Part shown: piece by piece, positions 14,934 through 20,648 of the stretch
How the letters are laid out: every line of letters begins with the position of its first letter
How positions within the stretch are numbered: position 1 is the stretch's first letter
NCBI GenBank assembly: GCA_046753625.1
Contig: JBHHUB010000056.1
Location: forward strand, 1-20,648
Reading direction: 5' to 3'
Source of the DNA: JADFOB01 sp046753625
GTDB lineage: Bacteria; Planctomycetota; Phycisphaerae; UBA1845
DNA length: 20,648 nucleotides
Made by a program: the position numbers and the translations under genes
Notes under the pieces: model-generated
Seen by the model: only the letters and a program-made list of their open reading frames with translations
What the model was told of the DNA's origin: nothing
Database searches by the model: none

Positions 14934-15764
14934 CTACGATGTCTCCTGCACAGCCCCTCGAATCCTCCTAAGCCGGTCGAGCAGTGCGTCGAGTTGCTCC
15001 AGCGGAAAGACCGTCGCCGCGTCGCTCTTGGCATTGGGCGGATCGTCGTGAACCTCCATGAACAGCGCGTTGGTTCCGATCGCTACGGCCGCGGCCGCAA
15101 GCCTGCCGGCGAATTCCCGTTGGCCGCCACTGTGCGTGCCCGCGCCGCCGGGAAGCTGGCAACTGTGCGTCGCGTCGAAGACCACCGGTGCGAAGGCTTT
15201 CATCTGGATCAGCGCGGTCATGTCGTTGACGAGCCGGTTGTAGCCGAAAAACGTACCTCGCTCGGTGAAGAGGAAATTGCTGCAGCCGGATTCGGTGAGC
15301 TTGACCGCGACGTTGCCCATCTCCTCCGGGGATAGAAACTGACCTTTCTTGACGTTGACGCATCGGCCTGTCCGAGCCGCGGCGGCCAGCAAGTCCGTCT
15401 GGCGGCAGAGAAAAGCCGGAATCTGAAGGCAATCGAGCACTTCCCCGGCTGGACCGGCCTGATCCGGCGTGTGGATGTCCGAAACCACCGGAAGTCCCAG
15501 TTCCTTGTGAACCGCGGCGAGCGTGGATAGCCCCTCTTCGAGCCCGGGACCGCGGAAGCTGTTGATACTTGACCGATTGGCCTTGTCGAAACTGGCTTTG
15601 AACACCAGGGGTACCTGATGCCGCGTACAGATTCCGGCGATGGACTCGGCCAGCCGCAGGCTGTGGTCTCGCGATTCGATGACGCACGGACCCGCCAGCA
15701 GGGCGAGCGGGGCGTCCTCCGCGATCGTTACGTTGCCAATTTGTGCCCGCGTACACGGCATCAT
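14934..15764 (-). CDS. kdsA: 3-deoxy-D-manno-octulosonate 8-phosphate synthase
   Basis: 276 aa (E. coli enzyme 284). It condenses phosphoenolpyruvate with arabinose 5-phosphate to KDO 8-phosphate, the committed step to the KDO of lipopolysaccharide. Motifs in order: AGPCVIES (24-31), KASFDKANRSS (56-66), FRGPGLEEG, SDIHTPDQA, QIPAFLCRQTDLL, NVKKGQFLSPEEM, TERGTFFGYN, DATHSCQLPGG, MEVHDDP. Cys27, His200, Glu237 and Asp248 match the metal ligands of the Aquifex-type enzyme, so this should be the metal-dependent class. The first ATG of an ATG-ATG pair at 15764 is taken as the start because AAGGA lies 7 nt upstream; the frame extends to 15830 but the extra residues are unlike the family. No other KDO gene is in the window. 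Confidence 0.95.
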   Translation of the reverse strand: MMPCTRAQIGNVTIAEDAPLALLAGPCVIESRDHSLRLAESIAGICTRHQVPLVFKASFDKANRSSINSFRGPGLEEGLSTLAAVHKELGLPVVSDIHTPDQAGPAGEVLDCLQIPAFLCRQTDLLAAAARTGRCVNVKKGQFLSPEEMGNVAVKLTESGCSNFLFTERGTFFGYNRLVNDMTALIQMKAFAPVVFDATHSCQLPGGAGTHSGGQREFAGRLAAAAVAIGTNALFMEVHDDPPNAKSDAATVFPLEQLDALLDRLRRIRGAVQETS

Positions 15765-15771
15765 CGGGGAT

Positions 15772-15776
15772 TCCTT
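15772..15776 (-). promoter_or_regulatory. Ribosome-binding site of kdsA
   Basis: Minus-strand AAGGA, 7 nt before the ATG at 15764. It fixes the start at 15764 rather than the upstream in-frame codon at 15830. Confidence 0.6.
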
Positions 15777-15820
15777 CGGCGGCCTATTCCGCATTCCCAC
15801 GAGACAATCGCGGTAAACGT

Positions 15821-15890
15821 AGGGTCTCACCCCCCAGGCGTCAACGGAGGGGGCGGATCAGGTTCAGGGGGGCATTTCCCCAGATATGGG
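15821..15890 (-). other. GC-rich structured region upstream of kdsA, possible leader
   Basis: The 319-bp gap from 15765 to 16083 has no gene. Here a run of six C (15830-15835) can pair with five G (15849-15853) or six G (15867-15872), while the latter can pair instead with four C (15878-15881). These helices exclude one another, as in an attenuator or riboswitch. On the minus strand this would be the kdsA leader, ending about 55 nt before the start codon. The ligand, if any, is unknown. Confidence 0.35.
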
Positions 15891-16031
15891 CGAATCCGCA
15901 CGAAATCCGATCGTTCGAGGGGGGCATCCATGTCTTGCCCTGGCGTCCGAATGGAGCACGACAGTACCGGTCAGAGCATGCAATCGACGTTTCTCGGACC
16001 TGCGAGCGGATTCCTTGGTTTCTGTGTCATA

Positions 16032-16049
16032 TTGGCACGCTTCATGCTT
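16032..16049 (+). promoter_or_regulatory. Sigma-54-type promoter for the PP2C phosphatase gene
   Basis: TTGGCACG (16032-16039), then CTTC, then ATGCTT (16044-16049). Compared with TGGCACG-N4-TTGCW there is one mismatch, and the essential GG (16034-16035) and GC (16046-16047) are exactly 10 nt apart. The expected start of transcription is near 16059, 25 nt before the ATG, leaving room for the GGAG RBS at 16072-16075. Confidence 0.55.
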
Positions 16050-16083
16050 ATACGTCCTATAGATACGATTCGGAGACGGCAAA

Positions 16084-16875
16084 ATGGTCATGCAAGGCGC
16101 GGACAAAGCAACGACGGCAACACGGGACGGCCACTGGCGGACCGTGGAGGCCGGCTCCGTGCGGGTGCATTCCTACGTCAACTGTCTTGGCGGTGCGGGC
16201 GGCGATTTCGTGGAGCTGCGTCAGACGCCGGGTCGCCACGTTGGATTGACGGTGGCCGATGTCTCGGGCCATGGCCCGGAAGCCGTGCCGGCTCGAAACG
16301 ATGTGCTCAAAGAGCTGAGCGACATGGATGAGACGCAACGAAACGAGCAGCCTTGGCTGGAGCATCTCAACGGGCGTTTGTACCGCATGTTTGAGGGCGA
16401 TCGTTTCTGTGCGGCCGTGAGCGTTCGGTTCGAATGCCCCGAAGCGAATGACAAAACTATGGCATCCGTGGCCGTGGCCGTGGCCGTGGCCGGGATGCCC
16501 GCGCCCCTACTCTTCAGCGCTGCCACCGGTTGTGTGGATCGCATCGGTGGCGGCGCCCTTCCCTTGGGCGCGATGGAAGAGGCGGACTACCTTCCCGATA
16601 CCGTACACTGTGACGCCCAAGCCGGGGATATCATGGTCATTTTCACCGACGGCGTTTCGGAAGCTCATCTGGATTCAACCTCACTATTCGGCGATGATCG
16701 AGTCGAACGGTTGGTCCGATCGCTGGCCCCGTGCGGCGCGGAGGCCCTGTTGCGGGGATTGGTGGCGTCGGTACACAACTTCCTCGGCGGCGCTGAGGCC
16801 AACGATGACATGACACTGGCCGTTATTGAGTTTACGCACAAGCACGCCACCAACACCAAGCCTTGCGCCGCGTAG
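16084..16875 (+). CDS. SpoIIE/RsbU-type PP2C Ser/Thr phosphatase, stand-alone domain
   Basis: 263 aa. Family motifs: GGDFVEL (39-45, Asp41), VADVSGHG (57-64, Asp59), NGRLY, GMPAPLL, GALPLGAME, then MVIFTDGVSEA (Asp189) and EANDDMTLAVIEF near the end. The metal-binding aspartates are all present. Such enzymes usually dephosphorylate an STAS-domain anti-sigma antagonist in a partner-switching pathway. This protein lacks the usual N-terminal PAS, GAF, HAMP or receiver domain, so its input must come from expression level or a partner. No anti-sigma kinase or STAS gene is adjacent. ATG at 16084 with GGAG 8 nt upstream; an ATG two codons later is less well placed. A sigma-54-like promoter precedes it. 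Confidence 0.88.
   Translation: MVMQGADKATTATRDGHWRTVEAGSVRVHSYVNCLGGAGGDFVELRQTPGRHVGLTVADVSGHGPEAVPARNDVLKELSDMDETQRNEQPWLEHLNGRLYRMFEGDRFCAAVSVRFECPEANDKTMASVAVAVAVAGMPAPLLFSAATGCVDRIGGGALPLGAMEEADYLPDTVHCDAQAGDIMVIFTDGVSEAHLDSTSLFGDDRVERLVRSLAPCGAEALLRGLVASVHNFLGGAEANDDMTLAVIEFTHKHATNTKPCAA
16468..16491 (+). repeat. GTGGCC hexamer, four copies, inside the phosphatase gene
   Basis: Four exact copies encode VAVAVAVA just before GMPAPLL. Because the unit is six bases, slippage would add or remove Val-Ala pairs in a beta strand without a frameshift. Confidence 0.7.
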
Positions 16876-17010
16876 ACGTCGGCCATCCTTGCCCGCGCCA
16901 TCGTGCCCCCTGCGAATCGCGCCCGTCAGGCAAGGGACTTGCGGACTTCCCGACCCACGCAGTTGCGGCAGCCAATCGCCAAGAGCGTTGCGCCTTGCTC
17001 ATATCCTATG

Positions 17011-17033
17011 GCTCACGGCTGATAGCGGATAGC
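17011..17033. repeat. Heptamer repeat upstream of the M24 peptidase gene
   Basis: GCTCACG GCTGATA GCGGATA GC: three 7-bp units related to those bordering the gap before purH. The rest of the 16876-17098 gap shows no gene and no clear promoter. Confidence 0.45.
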
Positions 17034-17098
17034 TCCAATCCGCTCGTGCCATGTTTGGTCGTTTTGACAGAACCCCGCCTTCGCTTCAAGATATTCGC

Positions 17099-18226
17099 AT
17101 GATGGCGAAGACAAACCGGAAAGCGATGCCCGCCGTGCGGAAGAACCGAATCGCCCGATTCCGCAAGGAACTCAAGAAAAAGCGGCTTGCGGCCGCTTTG
17201 ATCACCAACCCCACCGACTACCGCTATTTGACCGGGTTCACGGGGGAGGATTCCGCCCTTCTGGTGGTGCCGCGGCAGATCCACCTGATCAGCGACGGGC
17301 GGTTTGACGAAGCGATTCATCGCGAGTGCCCGTGGGTGACGCGTTGGATGCGCAAGGGCACGCTCGATGAGGAAATCGCCTCGGTGATTGTGCAACTCGG
17401 TCTCAAGCGAGTGGGGATTCAGGCGGACCATGTTTCCGTGGCCTCGTTGGGGGCGTTTGGACCCAAGCGGGGAGGCGCGAAGTTCGAGCATTTGCCGCCG
17501 ATCCTGCCCGGGCTGCGCCGCATCAAGGATTCCGATGAGCTCAAGAGCATGCGCCAAGCGATTCGCGTTGCGGAGGCGTCTTTTCTGGCGATGCGCGAGA
17601 CGATTCGGATCGGCGATACGGAATTGGCGCTGGCCGCTCGCTTGGAATACGAGATGAAATGTCGGGGCTCGGCCAATCCGGCGTTTCCGACCATTGTGGC
17701 GGAAGGCCCCCATGCTGCCTTACCGCACGCCCATCCCGGCCGGCGCAAGGTCAAGAGGGGTAGTGCTATTCTGTTCGACTGGGGTGCACGCATCGACGGG
17801 TATTGCAGCGATTTGACCCGTATGGTGTTCGTCGGTAGCATCCCCCCCAGAATAGGCGAGATCTACGAGATTGTGCTGGCCGCGCAGCTCAAGGCGATCG
17901 CCGCGGTGCGCAGCGGGGCGCGCTTGTGCGACGTGGATGCCGCGGCCCGGTTGTCCATCCGCGAGGCGGGTTACGTGCGGGAGTTCAACCACGCACTGGG
18001 CCATGGTTTGGGGCTTGACGTACATGAGTCGCCTCGGGTTTCGTGGCAATCGCGTGCCGGATTGGAAGCTGGATGTCTGGTGACGGTTGAGCCGGGTGTC
18101 TATTTGCCCGGCGTCGGCGGCGTGCGCATCGAGGATGACGTGCTGGTGACCGAGCGAGGCCGTCGCGTGCTCAGCCGGCTCGAGAAGACCGCCGCTGGGT
18201 CGCTCATCAAGGCCGGGCTGCGGTAG
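17099..18226 (+). CDS. M24-family aminopeptidase (Xaa-Pro peptidase-like)
   Basis: 375 aa. N-terminal creatinase-like domain (about 10-140; LITNPTDYRYLTGFTGEDSA) and C-terminal pita-bread metallopeptidase domain. The five dinuclear metal ligands are visible: Asp227 (FDWGA), Asp238 (CSDLTR), His302 (LGHGLGLDVHE), Glu331 (TVEPGVY) and Glu345 (VRIEDDV). It should remove N-terminal residues preceding proline in the cytoplasm. No candidate start has a good RBS. The frame is open from 17051, but the extra codons (TTT, GGT, CGT, AGA, CTT) are unlike the GC-rich use downstream, so the ATG at 17099 is preferred; 17126 is also possible. It lies 65 nt upstream of accB; in Bacillus-like genomes a related peptidase gene precedes efp-accB-accC. 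Confidence 0.9.
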   Translation: MMAKTNRKAMPAVRKNRIARFRKELKKKRLAAALITNPTDYRYLTGFTGEDSALLVVPRQIHLISDGRFDEAIHRECPWVTRWMRKGTLDEEIASVIVQLGLKRVGIQADHVSVASLGAFGPKRGGAKFEHLPPILPGLRRIKDSDELKSMRQAIRVAEASFLAMRETIRIGDTELALAARLEYEMKCRGSANPAFPTIVAEGPHAALPHAHPGRRKVKRGSAILFDWGARIDGYCSDLTRMVFVGSIPPRIGEIYEIVLAAQLKAIAAVRSGARLCDVDAAARLSIREAGYVREFNHALGHGLGLDVHESPRVSWQSRAGLEAGCLVTVEPGVYLPGVGGVRIEDDVLVTERGRRVLSRLEKTAAGSLIKAGLR

Positions 18227-18279
18227 ATGCGTGCGCCGGATTCCTGCGGTGGGCCGGCTGTTGGATGCATGAAAACGTT

Positions 18280-18283
18280 GGAG
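18280..18283 (+). promoter_or_regulatory. RBS that selects the accB GTG start
   Basis: GGAG, 8 nt before GTG at 18292. The in-frame ATG at 18265 has only a weak TTGGA nearby and would add MHENVGATN, which does not look like AccB proteins. Confidence 0.5.
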
Positions 18284-18291
18284 CGACGAAC

Positions 18292-18771
18292 GTGCTCGAG
18301 GTCGATAAAATAAAACAACTGATCGAGATGATGGTGGCGAACGACTTGGTGGAAGTTTCGTTGCGCGACGGCGATCGGGAAGTCAATCTGCGCCGGCCCA
18401 ATGCCGCGGCGAATATGGCGCCGCTGGCGGGGAATCTCATCGCGCCGGCCATACAAGCGGCACCTTCCGCTCCTATCGGTGAAACCGATGTCGTTACCGC
18501 GACACCATCGGTCGAAGAGTCCGAGGAGGATTTCGTAGACATAGCCTCGCCGATGGTGGGGACCTTCTATTCCGCGTCTGACCCGGAATCGCCGCCCTTC
18601 GTCGCGGTCGGCAGCGAGGTTCAGGTCGGGTCGGTCGTGTGCATCCTGGAGGCCATGAAGGTCTTTAACGAAATCAAGTCGGAGATCGCCGGACGCATCG
18701 AGCGCATTCTCGTCAAGAACGCGGATGCGGTGGAATTCGGCCAGGCGCTGTTCAAGGTTCGCCCGTTTTGA
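18292..18771 (+). CDS. accB: Biotin carboxyl carrier protein of acetyl-CoA carboxylase
   Basis: 159 aa, normal for AccB. It carries the biotin that shuttles carboxyl groups from biotin carboxylase to carboxyltransferase in the first step of fatty-acid synthesis. N-terminal EVDKIKQLIEMM is the AccB signature helix, followed by an Ala/Pro-rich linker (about 36-80) and the biotinyl domain (about 82-159) with SPMVGTFYSASDPESPPFV, the family thumb region, and the biotin site EAMKV with Lys123. It is complete and should be biotinylated. Followed 84 nt later by accC and probably co-transcribed with it and the peptidase gene. Confidence 0.95.
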   Translation: MLEVDKIKQLIEMMVANDLVEVSLRDGDREVNLRRPNAAANMAPLAGNLIAPAIQAAPSAPIGETDVVTATPSVEESEEDFVDIASPMVGTFYSASDPESPPFVAVGSEVQVGSVVCILEAMKVFNEIKSEIAGRIERILVKNADAVEFGQALFKVRPF

Positions 18772-18855
18772 TCCGCCGTCGCTTCGCGGCGATCGTCCTT
18801 CGTTTGATGCCGAGGTCCGTGCCTTGACGCGCTTTAGATCGTGAGTTCGGGTTCG

Positions 18856-20202
18856 ATGTTTCGACGAATACTTGTCGCCAATCGAGGTGAGATCGCGTTG
18901 CGTGTGTTGCGCGCGTGCCGCGAACTCCATTGCGAGACGGTTTGCGTTTTCTCAGAGGAGGATCGCGGCGCCGATTACTTGGAACTTGCGGATCGCGCGC
19001 TGTGCATCGGATCCAGCGCTCCGTTGGAAAGCTACCTCAAGAGCGACCGGATCATCGCCGCCGCCGAGATCACCGGAACCGACGCGATCCATCCCGGTTA
19101 TGGGTTCCTTGCGGAAAACGCCCAGTTTGCCGAAAAGGTGCGGGCCAGCAAGATCGAGTTCATCGGTCCCAGTGCCGAGGCCATGCGCCTCCTTGGCGAT
19201 AAGAACACGGCGCGGGCTATCGCCAAGAAGGCCAAAGTGCCCGTTGTGCCTGGGACGGAAGGCTTGCTGGACGACGAGGCCGACGTCGAAAAGCTTGCGC
19301 AAACCATCGGGTTCCCCGTCATTCTGAAAGCGTCCTCCGGAGGCGGTGGGCGCGGCATGCGCATCGTCCAGTCGCCCGGCGGAGTGGCCCAGGCCATCAA
19401 ACAAGCGCGGCAGGAGGCCAAAGCCGCCTTCAACAACGAAGGCGTCTACCTGGAAAAATTCATTCACAACCCACGGCACGTGGAGGTCCAGTTGCTTGCC
19501 GACCAGCAGGGGCATGTGGTGCACATCGGTGAGCGGGATTGCTCGACGCAGCGACGCTATCAGAAGCTAATCGAAGAATCGCCGTCTCCGGCTATCGAAT
19601 CCAAAACCCGCCGCGATCTGTGTGCCGCGGCGGTCAAGCTCGCCAAGGTCGCCGGGTACAGCAGCGCAGGAACCGTTGAGTTTATCGTCGACGAAAAGGG
19701 GCGATTTTATTTTATCGAGGTCAACGCACGCATTCAGGTCGAACACCCGGTCAGCGAGATGGTTTCGGGGATCGATCTGATCAAAGCGCAAATCCTGGCG
19801 GCCGCCGGCGAACCGCTCGGGTTTGCTCAAAAGCAGGTCAAGCTCGGCGGCCATGCCATTGAGTGTCGGATCAACGCCGAAGATCCCAGCGAAGACTTTC
19901 GGCCTTGCGCGGGGCCGATCACGAAAATGCGCCTGCCCGGTGGGTTCGGCGTTCGGGTGGACACGCATTTGCATGAGGGCAGTCGGGTTTCGCCGTATTA
20001 CGATTCGCTGATCGCCAAAGTGATCGTGCATCAGCCCACGCGACCGGAAGCCATCGCCTGTATGCAAAGATGTCTTAAGGAACTGACGATCGAACCCATC
20101 AAAACCACCATTCCCTTTCTTCGCCGCGTCTTGATGCATCCGGATTTTGTAGAAGGCAAGGTGGATACCGGGTTTGTCGAGCGGACGTTCAAGGAACGAT
20201 AG
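18856..20202 (+). CDS. accC: Biotin carboxylase subunit of acetyl-CoA carboxylase
   Basis: 448 aa, the usual length. It carboxylates the biotin of AccB with ATP and bicarbonate. Seen: N-terminal RRILVANRGEIALRVLRAC, HPGYGFLAEN, ATP-grasp glycine loop SGGGGRGM (161-168), RDCSTQRRYQK, and EVNARIQVEHPVSEM with Glu288, Asn290 and Arg292 at the same numbers as in E. coli. Start: the ATG at 18856 gives the standard MFRRILVANRGE beginning; a GTG at 18841 would add five residues. Neither has a strong RBS. The stop overlaps the trpB stop on the other strand by 14 nt, so no separate terminator lies between them. The carboxyltransferase genes (accA, accD) are not in the window. Confidence 0.96.
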   Translation: MFRRILVANRGEIALRVLRACRELHCETVCVFSEEDRGADYLELADRALCIGSSAPLESYLKSDRIIAAAEITGTDAIHPGYGFLAENAQFAEKVRASKIEFIGPSAEAMRLLGDKNTARAIAKKAKVPVVPGTEGLLDDEADVEKLAQTIGFPVILKASSGGGGRGMRIVQSPGGVAQAIKQARQEAKAAFNNEGVYLEKFIHNPRHVEVQLLADQQGHVVHIGERDCSTQRRYQKLIEESPSPAIESKTRRDLCAAAVKLAKVAGYSSAGTVEFIVDEKGRFYFIEVNARIQVEHPVSEMVSGIDLIKAQILAAAGEPLGFAQKQVKLGGHAIECRINAEDPSEDFRPCAGPITKMRLPGGFGVRVDTHLHEGSRVSPYYDSLIAKVIVHQPTRPEAIACMQRCLKELTIEPIKTTIPFLRRVLMHPDFVEGKVDTGFVERTFKER

Positions 20203-20648
20203 CCCCCGGCGTACGGCCCAGCAGTCGCGCCGCTTCCTGAACATCTTTGTCGCCCCGTCCGGACAGATTTACCACGATCGGCTCATCCGGGGGAAGATGC
20301 TCCGCTTCGCGGACAACGTATGCGACGGCATGGGCGCTTTCAAGGGCCGGAATGATTCCTTCGGTCTTGCTGAGTAGTTGAAACGCTTCGAGCGCCTCGT
20401 CGTCGGAAACCGCTTCGTAGCGCGCGCGTCCTTGCTCTTTCCAGAATGAGTGCTCCGGCCCGACGCCGGGATAGTCCAGCCCCGCTGAGACGGAATGCAC
20501 GGGGAGGGTTTGGCCGTCCGCGTCCTGAAGGACGTAGGTGTGCATGCCGTGGAGCACGCCCGGTGCGCCGAAGCTGAGCGTTGCGGCGTGGCGATTCGGC
20601 GATCCGTTCTCGCCGGCCGCTTCTACGCCGACCAAGGTGACGGACTCA
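20189..20648 (-). CDS. trpB: Tryptophan synthase beta chain, C-terminal part, 5' end off the right edge
   Basis: The frame is open from the right edge, with no start in view that fits the family; 152 codons plus a stop are visible. It begins ESVTLVGVEAAG and continues with HSVSAGLDYPGVGPEHS, EAFQLLSKTEGIIPALESAHA and NLSGRGDKD, all characteristic of TrpB. The Glu of EGIIPALES and the Ser of LSGRGDKD, which contacts the PLP ring nitrogen, are present. The PLP lysine and the glycine-rich phosphate loop are outside the window. The enzyme joins indole and serine to tryptophan in the TrpAB complex. It runs convergent to accC with a 14-bp overlap at the ends. Confidence 0.95.
   Translation of the reverse strand, partial: ESVTLVGVEAAGENGSPNRHAATLSFGAPGVLHGMHTYVLQDADGQTLPVHSVSAGLDYPGVGPEHSFWKEQGRARYEAVSDDEALEAFQLLSKTEGIIPALESAHAVAYVVREAEHLPPDEPIVVNLSGRGDKDVQEAARLLGRTPGAIVP

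Noticed and set aside
15821..15890. TPP (THI-box) riboswitch before kdsA
   Set aside because: GAACCTGATC is present on the minus strand, but the upstream CTGAGA element and the downstream GCG-x-AGGGA part are missing, and kdsA is not a thiamine gene.
15821..15890. Small signal recognition particle RNA
   Set aside because: The invariant GGTCAGG-x-CCGGAAGG-AGCAGCC loop is not found on either strand; only a loose GATCAGG resemblance exists.

Overview
The window looks like chromosome of a GC-rich, Gram-negative-type bacterium, most likely a member of the Planctomycetota. The lineage call is inference. It rests on a large secreted subtilase with cysteine-rich CDDG-x-FCNGAE-type repeats, an ECF sigma factor overlapping a giant TPR-tailed Ser/Thr kinase (a common planctomycete pairing), and long intergenic regions full of short hairpins. 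kdsA implies a KDO-containing outer membrane. No phage genes, transposase genes, CRISPR array, tRNA or rRNA were seen.

Layout from left to right. (1) A secreted S8 protease on the minus strand, cut by the left edge (to 2527). (2) A divergent intergenic region, then a DMT/EamA permease (3007-3912, +). (3) A minus-strand signalling pair: ECF sigma factor (7112-7660) followed by a PknB-like kinase with a transmembrane segment and TPR tail (3997-7122), overlapping by 11 nt and probably translationally coupled. (4) About 1.2 kb of non-coding DNA (7661-8897) with inverted repeats, a G-quadruplex motif and a cluster of hairpins. (5) A secreted PQQ-type beta-propeller protein (8898-10163, +) and purH (10337-11974, +). 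(6) A GT39/ArnT-like membrane glycosyltransferase (12085-13839, -). (7) A repeat-bearing gap, a 62-aa predicted exported peptide (14356-14544, -) with visible promoter and RBS, and kdsA (14934-15764, -) behind a structured leader. (8) A stand-alone SpoIIE/RsbU-type PP2C phosphatase (16084-16875, +) behind a good sigma-54 promoter match. (9) A metabolic run of Xaa-Pro-type M24 peptidase, accB and accC (17099-20202, +). (10) The C-terminal end of trpB (-) entering from the right edge, overlapping accC tail to tail by 14 nt.

Most genes are housekeeping (purine synthesis, KDO synthesis, fatty-acid initiation, tryptophan synthesis) mixed with extracytoplasmic signalling. Two regulatory modules stand out: the sigma/kinase pair and the phosphatase with its own sigma-54-like promoter. 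I found no convincing new multi-gene defence or mobile system. The most unusual content is non-coding: a 56-57-bp double-hairpin element present twice, each copy about 40 nt downstream of a stop codon and in the same orientation as the gene before it (purH and kdsA), plus several other hairpin families and heptamer repeats.

Start codons were chosen by ribosome-binding site, codon character and family fit, and often differ from the longest open frame. All similarity statements come from reading motifs; no database search was run.
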